Assembly (NCBI GenBank): GCA_048054495.1
Contig: JBGMQN010000006.1
Span: 1-29,014, forward strand
Length of the DNA stretch: 29,014 nucleotides
Reading direction: 5' to 3'
Source of the DNA: JADFRG01 sp048054495
GTDB lineage: Bacteria > Chloroflexota > Anaerolineae > Anaerolineales > E44-bin32
Numbering within the stretch: position 1 is the first letter of the stretch; each line of letters starts with the position of its first letter. Below are positions 9,008 to 15,930 of this stretch, piece by piece. The translations under genes were made by a program, and so were the position numbers. The notes beneath the pieces are model-generated. The model was not told the DNA's origin and searched no databases. It saw only the letters and a program-made list of their open reading frames with translations.

Positions 9008-10081
9008 TTGGAAGCCAAGATCGTATTGCTTCCGGGCGACGGAGTCGGTCCGGAAGTTGTAAACCAGGGGCGCAAAGTGTTGGAGGCGATGGCAGTTTCC
9101 TATGGCCACCGTTTTGACTTTGAGGAGCAGCCCATCGGAGGAGTCGCAATCGATGAGTCGGGTGATCCGCTGCCCAACTCCACGCTCGAGGCCTGCCGCT
9201 CCGCGGCAGCCGTGCTGCTTGGCGCGGTCGGCGGACCAAAGTGGGACGATCCGCAAGCTAAAGTCCGGCCAGAGCAAGGGCTACTCCGTCTGCGGCAGGG
9301 CCTGCAGCTCTATGCCAATCTACGACCCGTTCGTTTGATTCCGCAGCTCGTGGATGCTTCTCCGCTCCGGCCGGAAATTGTTCAGGATGTAGACATCCTC
9401 ATCGTACGCGAGTTGACCGGAGGGTTGTACTTCGGCGAGCCACGCCTGCTCGAGAGAATCGATGGCCGCCGCCGAGCGGTAGACACGTTGGTGTACACCG
9501 ATGATGAGATCCGCCGGGTCGTTCGCCTAGCTTTTGAACTAGCTGGGCAAAGGCGCGGGATCCTGACCTCGGTGGACAAGGCCAACGTACTCGAGTCTTC
9601 ACGATTGTGGCGCCAGGTAGCGCAAGAAGAAGCCGATTCCTTCCCACGCGTCCGCCTTGAGCATCAGCTGGTGGATGCGGCCGCCATGCGGCTCATCGCG
9701 AATCCCCGGCAGTTTGATGTGCTTGTCACCGAAAACATGTTTGGCGACATCCTTAGCGACGAGGCCTCCGTCCTTGCGGGCTCGCTTGGAATGCTGCCGA
9801 GCGCCTCGATCGGTGCTGGCACACTGGGCGTCTACGAGCCGATCCACGGGAGCGCGCCCGACATCGCTGGGCGTGGCATCGCCAATCCCATGGGGGCGAT
9901 CTTGAGCGTTGCCATGCTGCTGCGACATTCCCTCAATTTGGAAGTCGAGGCGGCTGCAGTCGAGCATGCCGTTCAGCAGGCCATCGCGGATGGCGCGCGG
10001 ACCGCCGACCTTACAACCAATGAATCCAAAACCACCGAGCAGATGGGTGAGGCGATCATCGAATGCCTAAAGCAGAGATGA
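9008..10081 (+). CDS. leuB: 3-isopropylmalate dehydrogenase
   Basis: NAD-dependent oxidative decarboxylation of 3-isopropylmalate in leucine synthesis. In organisms with CimA it is expected also to act on methylmalate for isoleucine. Seen are AKIVLLPGDGVGPEVV at the N-terminus, GAVGGPKWD, the substrate Arg motif LYANLRPVR, VRELTGGLYFGEPR, the catalytic Lys in SVDKANVL, the metal-binding VTENMFGDILSDEAS, and the NAD-binding EPIHGSAPDIAG. The length is 357 residues from the TTG start. Starting at ATG 8993 would add only MEGVY and lacks a ribosome site. pheA follows after 10 nt. Confidence 0.93.
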   Translation: MEAKIVLLPGDGVGPEVVNQGRKVLEAMAVSYGHRFDFEEQPIGGVAIDESGDPLPNSTLEACRSAAAVLLGAVGGPKWDDPQAKVRPEQGLLRLRQGLQLYANLRPVRLIPQLVDASPLRPEIVQDVDILIVRELTGGLYFGEPRLLERIDGRRRAVDTLVYTDDEIRRVVRLAFELAGQRRGILTSVDKANVLESSRLWRQVAQEEADSFPRVRLEHQLVDAAAMRLIANPRQFDVLVTENMFGDILSDEASVLAGSLGMLPSASIGAGTLGVYEPIHGSAPDIAGRGIANPMGAILSVAMLLRHSLNLEVEAAAVEHAVQQAIADGARTADLTTNESKTTEQMGEAIIECLKQR

Positions 10082-10091
10082 TTGACGCTAG

Positions 10092-10961
10092 ATGTCTTCA
10101 GTAATCGCGTTTCAGGGCGAATGGGGCGCCTACAGCGAAGCCGCAGCGCTGGCGATTTACGGGGAGAAAGTCGAGACTCTGCCCTGCGTCAGCTTTGAAG
10201 CCGTCTTTCAGGCCGTAAGTCATGGCGAGGCCGATTACGGTCTCATACCGATTGAGAACTCGCTCGCGGGCAGTATCCACCGGAATTACGACCTGCTGCT
10301 TCGACATGACCTGACGATCACCGCTGAGTATCACCATCGCATCGAGCATTGCCTTCTCGCCTTGCCGGGCGTGGAGCTGCCTGATATTCGGCGTGTTATG
10401 TCGCATCCCCAGGCATTGGCCCAGTGCGAGCGATTTCTTGCCAACCTCTCCGAGGTCGAGGTCGTGTCAACCTACGACACCGCGGGAAGCGCGCGTATGC
10501 TTTCTGAAGGAGAACAGAAGGATGCCGCGGCAATTGCCTCGCAGAGAGCGGCTGAAGTGTATGGGATGCGCGTTCTGGCCGAGGGGATCGAAGACGATCC
10601 TGCCAACTTCACTCGCTTCTTGGTGCTTGGAACCGAAAGCCGCGAACCCGGCCCAGATGCAAAAACATCCATTCTCTTTACCCTCGAGAATCGCCCTGGG
10701 GCGCTGTATGAAGCCATGGCATCTTTCGCTAACCGCGGAGTTGACCTAACGAAGATCGAATCGCGGCCGCTTGCGGGCAAGCCTTGGGAGTACATTTTCT
10801 ATCTGGATCACGCTGGAGCGCCCAGCCAATGGGACGTATCTGAGGCGTTAGAGGAACTCAAAGCCAAGGCCAGCTTATTTCGGATCCTGGGGTCCTATCC
10901 GAGGCACCGTTGGAATGCCCGAGGAGATGGACCAAACTCTCCGACACCTCCCAAATCCTGA
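10092..10961 (+). CDS. pheA: Prephenate dehydratase
   Basis: Converts prephenate to phenylpyruvate, the Phe-specific branch. The N-terminal periplasmic-binding-protein-like PDT domain begins IAFQGEWGAYSE and holds IPIENSLAGSI, the THR-like STYDTAGSA segment and the catalytic TRF motif (Thr174-Arg175-Phe176 in DPANFTRFLVLG). The C-terminal ACT domain (about 190-265; LENRPGALYEAMASFANRGVDLTKIESRP) contains the GAL and ESRP motifs of Phe feedback sites. It is monofunctional, with no chorismate mutase domain, so the mutase must come from the aroH-type gene at 21357. It sits at the end of the leucine operon rather than in the aro operon. The ribosome site is weak. It converges on asd with one base between the stops. 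Confidence 0.95.
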   Translation: MSSVIAFQGEWGAYSEAAALAIYGEKVETLPCVSFEAVFQAVSHGEADYGLIPIENSLAGSIHRNYDLLLRHDLTITAEYHHRIEHCLLALPGVELPDIRRVMSHPQALAQCERFLANLSEVEVVSTYDTAGSARMLSEGEQKDAAAIASQRAAEVYGMRVLAEGIEDDPANFTRFLVLGTESREPGPDAKTSILFTLENRPGALYEAMASFANRGVDLTKIESRPLAGKPWEYIFYLDHAGAPSQWDVSEALEELKAKASLFRILGSYPRHRWNARGDGPNSPTPPKS

Positions 10962-10962
10962 A

Positions 10963-12036
10963 TCAGGCGAAGGCCGCCTCCTTGGCCGACTCGCCGAGGT
11001 AGCCTTGCACAACCAGTAATTCTGCGTTCAACAGTGCCCCGCCTGCGGCGCCACGCAGCGTGTTGTGCACCAGGGAGACCATCCGGTAGTCGAGCACGGA
11101 GCAGGGCTGCACCCTTCCGACCGAGACCGCCATGCCGTCCTGGGCCTCGCGATCGAGGCGTGGTTGAGGACGGTTCTGCTCCGGGCGCACGATCAGCGGG
11201 TGTGCCGGGGCGCTAGGAAGCTCTTCCACTCCGCGGAATGCAGCAAGTGCAGCCTCAACCTGGTTCAAGTCTGGAGCATTTCTAAGCCCAATCGAAAGCG
11301 CCGCCAGGTGTCCGTCCAGCACCGGCACGCGGTTTGCCTGAGCACTGACTTCAATATCAGCAGGCTCGATCGCATCCTCACCGAGCCGACCAAGAAGCTT
11401 TCTAGTCTCCTGCTCGATCTTCACTTCCTCACCGCGGATGAATGGGATGACGTTGTCCAGTATCTCCATCGACGATACGCCTGGATAGCCGGCACCGCTG
11501 ATGGCCTGCATCGTCACCGCATGCACCTGGCTCACGCCAAAGGCGTCCTCCAGTGCCTTGAGAGGAAAAACGATCCCCGTGGTTGAGCAGTTCGGGCTGG
11601 TCACGATCAAACCTGACCATCCGCGGAGATCTCGCTGGCGTTCGATGAGCGCCAGGTGGTCGGCGTTGATCTCGGGTATGAGCAGAGGGATGTCGCCCCC
11701 CATGCGGTGGGCGGAGGCGTTGGAACATACGATGTAGCCCTCTGCCGCCATTCGTGGCTCAGCTTCTTCCGCCACTCGTGCCGGTAACGCTGAGAACAAA
11801 AGCCGGGCGCCCTGGGGACTCTCGTCGCCGCGGTCCACGCGCATCTCTCGCACCAGCGGTGGAATCTCGCCAGGCAATAGCCACCTTACGGCCTCACCAT
11901 ACTCCCGGCCTTCGCTGCGCTCTGACCCTGTAATAGATGCGATTTCAAACCAAGGATGATCAGCCAATAGGCTGATGAACCGCTGGCCAACTGTGCCTGT
12001 AGCTCCCAGCACAGCCACCGGTATTTTTTCAGTCAT
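10963..12036 (-). CDS. asd: Aspartate-semialdehyde dehydrogenase, archaeal/fungal type
   Basis: NADPH-dependent reduction of aspartyl phosphate to the semialdehyde, the branch precursor of Lys/DAP, Thr and Met. The N-terminal Rossmann motif is VAVLGATGTVGQRFI (residues 7-21). The catalytic Cys150 sits in SPNCSTTG, and a probable catalytic His243 in LDGHLA. SPNCST and the overall pattern (SGAGYPGVSSMEILDNVIPFI) match the archaeal/eukaryotic ASADH branch, not the E. coli-type GGNCTV branch. This is judged from remembered motifs. Its 357 residues suit the family. The start has GGAGAG 5 nt upstream. It lies 42 nt after lysC and is expected to be in the same transcript. Confidence 0.94.
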   Translation of the reverse strand: MTEKIPVAVLGATGTVGQRFISLLADHPWFEIASITGSERSEGREYGEAVRWLLPGEIPPLVREMRVDRGDESPQGARLLFSALPARVAEEAEPRMAAEGYIVCSNASAHRMGGDIPLLIPEINADHLALIERQRDLRGWSGLIVTSPNCSTTGIVFPLKALEDAFGVSQVHAVTMQAISGAGYPGVSSMEILDNVIPFIRGEEVKIEQETRKLLGRLGEDAIEPADIEVSAQANRVPVLDGHLAALSIGLRNAPDLNQVEAALAAFRGVEELPSAPAHPLIVRPEQNRPQPRLDREAQDGMAVSVGRVQPCSVLDYRMVSLVHNTLRGAAGGALLNAELLVVQGYLGESAKEAAFA

Positions 12037-12078
12037 GTAATCTCTCCATAAACCGCTCGCGGACGTGGTTGAATGACA

Positions 12079-13500
12079 TCAACTCTCAATGACAAGTTCG
12101 TGGATGGCGCGTACCGCTTCGTCCCCATCTCCATCTCGAACCACCAAGGAGATGCTGCATTCCGATGATCCCTGCGCGATGGCGACCACGTTGATGCCCT
12201 GGTGTCCTGTGGCGGTGAAGACCTGACCTGCAACGCCGGCAGTTTGGCGCATGCCCCTTCCGACAACGGTCACAATCGTGATGTCGTCTTGAGCCCAGAC
12301 TTGGTCGATATTTCCCCTGTTTAGCGCCAGCTCAAATTCTGACTCCAAGGCTTCAACCGCGGCGGAGGCGTATGTCCGTGGAACGGCAAAGCAGATGCTC
12401 TGCTCGGAAGAGGCCTGCGAAATGAGCAGAACACTGGCACCGGTGCGGGCCACGGCGTCGAATGTTCGAGCTGCGATCCCTGGAACGCCCATCATGCCCT
12501 TGCCCTCAACCGTAATTAGACTCACATCTCGCACCGCCGTAATGGCCTTGATCGCTCCGTTGCTCTTCTCAAGATAGGGAAGGATCAATGTCCCGGCATG
12601 TGAGGGGTTAAACGTATTCTTCACGCGTATGGGAATTTCTGAAGCGTGCACCGACTGGATGGTCTTAGGATGCAATACCTTGGCGCCGAAATAGGATAGC
12701 TCCCGAACTTCCTGGTAGCCCAACGTTTCAATGGTCCGCGCCGAGGGCACCACCTTTGGATCAGCGGTCATCACGCCGTCTACGTCGGTCCAAATCCACA
12801 GCTCATCGCTCTCCAAACAAGCCGCGATCAATCCGGCGCTGAAATCGGACCCACCGCGCCCCAGCGTTGTGGTTATTCCCTTGGTTGTGGCCCCGATGAA
12901 GCCGGTGATCACCGGCGTCTCGCGGCGCTCGAGAATGGGTACTAGGTTTTCAGCAACCTTTCGACGCGTGGCTTCCATTTCGGGCGCGGCATCCTGGAAC
13001 CGATCGTCGGTGACGATAATGTCTGTGGCGTTCACGGCACTGGCCGGAACACCGATCTGCCGCAATGCGGCCGCAAGAAGGAGGACGCTCATTCGCTCGC
13101 CCAGGCTCAGTGCGTGGTCGAGCGCTCGCGGCCCGGCTTCGCCCAACACGCGCACGCTCTCGCAAAAACCGGTGAAGCCCTCCAGCAGCTCATCGATTTT
13201 CGCAAGCGCTACCTCAGACTCTTCCCCCGATAGCGCCTCGGCACATCGCCGGTGAAGATCCCGCAGTTCTGCGATGATCTGCAGATAGCGTTCGTCTCCG
13301 CTAGCCGCGGCAGTTGCCGCATCATGCAACCCATCGGTGGCCCCATGAAGGGCCGAGGCGATCACGGCCACTCGGTCGGCATTATCAGCTAGCGCAGCCT
13401 TTGCGATTTCGGCCGACTGCCTGATGGCCTCGGCCGTGCCCACTGAAGTCCCGCCAAATTTCATAGTCAGGGTTCTCAGTTTAGCTTCATGATTGGTCAT
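12079..13500 (-). CDS. lysC: Aspartate kinase
   Basis: Phosphorylates aspartate, the first step of the Lys/Thr/Met pathway. The kinase domain starts at MKFGGTSVG (Lys14) and includes a helical insertion, SLGERMS, GGSDFSA and WTDVDGVMTADPK. A tandem ACT region follows (about 325-473; VSLITVEGKGMMGVPGIAARTF and ITIVTVVGRGMRQTAGVAGQVF). At 473 residues it is a monofunctional enzyme. Family class and leader-peptide composition suggest Thr- or Met-related control, but effector specificity cannot be read from the sequence. GAGGCGAG lies just before the ATG, immediately after a terminator hairpin (13515-13549), so expression depends on readthrough. asd follows directly. Confidence 0.95.
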   Translation of the reverse strand: MTNHEAKLRTLTMKFGGTSVGTAEAIRQSAEIAKAALADNADRVAVIASALHGATDGLHDAATAAASGDERYLQIIAELRDLHRRCAEALSGEESEVALAKIDELLEGFTGFCESVRVLGEAGPRALDHALSLGERMSVLLLAAALRQIGVPASAVNATDIIVTDDRFQDAAPEMEATRRKVAENLVPILERRETPVITGFIGATTKGITTTLGRGGSDFSAGLIAACLESDELWIWTDVDGVMTADPKVVPSARTIETLGYQEVRELSYFGAKVLHPKTIQSVHASEIPIRVKNTFNPSHAGTLILPYLEKSNGAIKAITAVRDVSLITVEGKGMMGVPGIAARTFDAVARTGASVLLISQASSEQSICFAVPRTYASAAVEALESEFELALNRGNIDQVWAQDDITIVTVVGRGMRQTAGVAGQVFTATGHQGINVVAIAQGSSECSISLVVRDGDGDEAVRAIHELVIES

Positions 13501-13514
13501 TGATTGCTCGCCTC

Positions 13515-13549
13515 AAAAAAAGAGGCCGCTCCTGGGTTGGGAGCGGCCT
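13515..13549 (-). terminator. Intrinsic terminator in the lysC leader (attenuator)
   Basis: On the minus strand AGGCCGCTCC and GGAGCGGCCT form a perfect 10-bp GC-rich stem with a 7-nt loop, followed by C and seven T. It ends 15 nt before the lysC ATG and lies downstream of the lysC promoter, so it must be a conditional terminator rather than the end of an upstream gene. Confidence 0.9.
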
Positions 13550-13595
13550 GCCTAACGTTTGCTTTCGATCCGTCTAACTAGGCTAAGCGCCCTCC
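13540..13595 (-). promoter_or_regulatory. Predicted lysC antiterminator helix
   Basis: On the minus strand, the end of the leader ORF (13595-13577) can pair with 13556-13540. GGAG pairs with CTCC, GGC with GCC and GCCTAGT with GTTAGGC (the last with two G-U pairs), about 14 pairs with one bulge and one internal loop. This takes up the 5' arm of the terminator, so the two folds exclude each other. The leader stop codon (13585-13583) lies inside the pairing segment, as expected where a ribosome at the stop favours termination. Folded by hand. Confidence 0.6.
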
Positions 13596-13672
13596 ATGTG
13601 CCGGGAGCTGATAGTCATCCCCATAGTTTCTTCAGTGCCAGTTCTCGTCACTCGATTACGTCCGCTAATCAT
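13583..13672 (-). CDS. Putative Thr/Met-rich leader peptide of lysC-asd
   Basis: A 29-codon ORF between the lysC promoter and the terminator. Its middle reads VTRTGTEETMGMTI (residues 8-21), with Thr at 9, 11, 13, 16 and 20, Met at 17 and 19 and Ile at 21. These are end products of the aspartate pathway that lysC and asd open. A ribosome waiting at codons 16-20 would cover a short upstream complement (CTCC at 13607-13604) and leave the antiterminator segment free. The ATG has no clear Shine-Dalgarno. A GTG at 13687 is in frame and would give 34 residues. The reading as a leader peptide is an inference from composition, placement and RNA pairing. Confidence 0.6.
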   Translation of the reverse strand: MISGRNRVTRTGTEETMGMTISSRHMEGA

Positions 13673-13706
13673 TTTTCGTCTGCTCACTTCTGGATATTTC
13701 GATGAG

Positions 13707-13734
13707 AGTATCAGAAGAATCGGGGGTTTGTCAA
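13707..13734 (-). promoter_or_regulatory. lysC-asd promoter
   Basis: On the minus strand a perfect TTGACA (13734-13729) is followed after 16 nt by GATACT (13712-13707, 4 of 6 matches). Transcription would start near 13700, giving a leader of about 200 nt that holds the leader ORF and attenuator. Confidence 0.7.
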
Positions 13735-13795
13735 CCGATCAATCTCGACAGCCTCCGGTTTTGTGCAGGCCGTCGCCTTTAAAGCTCGCCAATAA

Positions 13796-13859
13796 CGAGA
13801 CTAGGCAGTCCCTCGCCCCGGCTTCGGGCTCGGTTGCGTCGACCCGCTAGTTAGTCTCG
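13796..13859. repeat. Inverted repeat at the end of aroQ
   Basis: CGAGACTA (13796-13803) and TAGTCTCG (13852-13859) are perfect 8-bp complements flanking 48 nt that include a smaller GCCC...GGGC hairpin. The right arm overlaps the last codons of aroQ. On the minus strand the structure is followed by TTATT only. It may be a weak transcript end for the aro operon, with no proper T-run. Confidence 0.35.
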
Positions 13860-14314
13860 CTTCCATCCTCTGCAGCAGCCTCTTTATTCCAGGAGATGAT
13901 CGTTTGCAGGCCCATCAGGTAACCTTGCCACCCCAGGCCTGAGATGACTCCCCGGCATGCTGCGGCCGTGAGAGAACGGCGGCGGAAATGCTCACGAGCA
14001 TAGATGTTGGATAGGTGGACTTCGATCACGGGATAATCGACGGCTGCGATGGCATCCCGAAGCGAAACCGAGGTGTGTGACAACCCGCCCGGATTAATGA
14101 CTCCACCGATTGCCCACTCGCGGGCCGCATGCAGCTCATCGATCAATACGCCTTCGTGATTGGATTGAACGGTCGTGGTCTGCACCCCGAGCCGCTCACC
14201 TTCCGTTTGAATGCGATCATTCAGCTGCGCTAAGGTCAGAGTGCCATAAAGCTCCGGCTCGCGCTCGCCAAGCAGGTTCAAATTGGGACCATGCAGAACC
14301 AGGATCCGGCTCAT
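13847..14314 (-). CDS. aroQ: 3-dehydroquinate dehydratase, type II
   Basis: Reversible trans-dehydration of 3-dehydroquinate to 3-dehydroshikimate. The type II flavodoxin-like fold is clear: LVLHGPNLNLLGERE at the N-terminus, catalytic Arg18 and Tyr23 (GEREPELYGT), Asn74 and His80 in INPGGLSHTS, and His100 in EVHLSNIYARE. At 155 residues it is slightly longer than usual, with an acidic tail. Its ATG overlaps the aroKB stop (ATGA), so it is the last, coupled gene of the aro operon. Confidence 0.95.
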   Translation of the reverse strand: MSRILVLHGPNLNLLGEREPELYGTLTLAQLNDRIQTEGERLGVQTTTVQSNHEGVLIDELHAAREWAIGGVINPGGLSHTSVSLRDAIAAVDYPVIEVHLSNIYAREHFRRRSLTAAACRGVISGLGWQGYLMGLQTIISWNKEAAAEDGSETN

Positions 14315-15930
14315 CGTGTCTCCCTCAGCCCATCCACAACGTCACGGATCAGAGACTCCGGCGCCTCGATCCCGGTCTCGACTTGGCCGGGGTGTATTGG
14401 AATTACAAATTGGGATCGTCCTTCCCTGCGTTTCTTGTCAGTCTTCATGGAGTCCATGATCTGCTCGGTGTCTAAACCTGAATAGCTCATTGGCAGGCCA
14501 AAGCGAAGGAGCACATTCTGAACGCGATCCGGTAGATCCGCCTCACAGCAACCCAGAGCATACGCGAGCCGCGTTGCTCCTACCAGGCCGACGGAGACGG
14601 CCTGGCCGTGGGGGAGAGAGAAGTGGCTAGCGGCCTCAAGCCCGTGGGCAAAGGTATGACCCAGGTTGAGCGCCGCTCGTCTATCCGATTCATTTGGATC
14701 CTCATCTACGATCGACAGCTTGACCTCCATTGCGCGCTGGATCCAGCTGCGGCTGATCCATTGCGGACCCGATTCCATACGCGCAAACAGATCAGCGTCA
14801 CCAATCAGCGCGGCCTTGATCATCTCTGCCAGACCGGTCCGGGTACCTTCCTCCGGTAGGGTGGCGAGCGTCGTCAGGTCAGCCAGCACGATGCTGGGAG
14901 CGTGGAAGGCACCAACCAGGTTCTTACCACCTTCGAGGTTGATCCCCACTTTTCCCCCCAGGCTGGCGTCCACAGTGGCCAGCAGCGTCGTGGGCAAGGC
15001 CGCCCACCGTATTCCGCGCATGTAGGTGGCAGCCGCAAAACCGGCCAAATCAAGCAAGACACCACCGCCCAGAGCAATGACCGTGCTGCTGCGGTCCAGG
15101 CCGGCTGCCATGAATGCTGTGTACAGATCAGAGAGCGTCTCTTGAGACTTGTGCTCTTCCCCCGCTGGAACAGTGACAAACGAGCACTCCAGCGATTTGC
15201 GCGTGACCCCCTCGTACAACGGAGCCACGTTCGAGTCTGAGACGACCACGTAGGGCGGAGAGAGCTGAGCCTGCTCCAGCCAGGTTGACAGATTGGCGAT
15301 CAATCCCTCCCCCAGCAGGACCTCGTAGCCAGGTCGAGGACGGCGAGCTGTCATTCGAACCGTGCGCCTCGACAACGGGTAGTCCGCAATACGCTCCGCA
15401 ACCTCTTCGATTGTGAGGGCCGTGGTGTCCAACTGAACAGGGATCGATTCATACTTGTCCTGTCGGCTCTCTAACAAGGCCTGGAGATGCTCGCCCGGGC
15501 CTTCGCCTGCTAGGAGTGGACGTGATGACCCATCCTGCTCCAGCCTGGCCAGCAGCACTTTCGGTTCACCCGTCAGACAGACGAGGGCGCCGCCGGCTTC
15601 TATTAAGATACGGTTGCCTTCATCCATCAAGGCGCCTCCTCCGCAGGCGATCACTCGGTCTGCCGGCTCTGCTACCTGCCGGCAGGCCTCGATCTCCATT
15701 CGACGAAAAGTGAGCTCGCCATCCTCTTCAAAGATCTGGTGAATCGGTTTCCCTGCCATCCGCTCCACGATGGCGTCGGTGTCCACGAATTCGCGACCCA
15801 AGCGTTCTCCCAGCAGCCGCCCAACGGCAGATTTGCCGGCGCCTGGAGGCCCGGCAAGCACAATGTTAAGCGGTTGCAGACGGAGCTGCCCTTCAGCCAT
15901 GCGGCTAGTCCCAGAAGATAGTTGGCTCAT
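14311..15930 (-). CDS. aroKB: Bifunctional shikimate kinase / 3-dehydroquinate synthase
   Basis: Fusion of two pathway enzymes. Residues about 20-180 are shikimate kinase: Walker A GPPGAGKS (27-34), FVDTD (Asp50, Asp52) and ACGGGALM. Residues about 195-539 are NAD/Zn-dependent DHQ synthase: PAGEEHKS, GGGVLLDLAGF, PTTLLATVDASLGGK, the Zn ligands in GLAEMIK and LNLGHTFAHGLE, and LPHGQAVSVG. The usual GGGVxGDLAGF loop has Leu in place of the second-loop Gly, and GGKTG reads GGKVG. The start at 15930 overlaps aroC by 26 nt. ATG at 15900 would begin 4 nt after the aroC stop and also includes the whole kinase. Neither start has a strong ribosome site. Confidence 0.93.
   Translation of the reverse strand: MSQLSSGTSRMAEGQLRLQPLNIVLAGPPGAGKSAVGRLLGERLGREFVDTDAIVERMAGKPIHQIFEEDGELTFRRMEIEACRQVAEPADRVIACGGGALMDEGNRILIEAGGALVCLTGEPKVLLARLEQDGSSRPLLAGEGPGEHLQALLESRQDKYESIPVQLDTTALTIEEVAERIADYPLSRRTVRMTARRPRPGYEVLLGEGLIANLSTWLEQAQLSPPYVVVSDSNVAPLYEGVTRKSLECSFVTVPAGEEHKSQETLSDLYTAFMAAGLDRSSTVIALGGGVLLDLAGFAAATYMRGIRWAALPTTLLATVDASLGGKVGINLEGGKNLVGAFHAPSIVLADLTTLATLPEEGTRTGLAEMIKAALIGDADLFARMESGPQWISRSWIQRAMEVKLSIVDEDPNESDRRAALNLGHTFAHGLEAASHFSLPHGQAVSVGLVGATRLAYALGCCEADLPDRVQNVLLRFGLPMSYSGLDTEQIMDSMKTDKKRREGRSQFVIPIHPGQVETGIEAPESLIRDVVDGLRETR

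Noticed and set aside
10956..10966. CCTGAATCAGG palindrome at the pheA/asd convergence
   Set aside because: It is a 5-bp palindrome with a one-base centre, cannot form a stable hairpin and lies across two stop codons by chance.
13515..13700. Lysine riboswitch or T-box in the lysC leader
   Set aside because: No T-box core (GGUGGNACCGCG-like) and no recognisable L-box conserved segments. The Thr/Met ORF with a pairing antiterminator explains the leader better.
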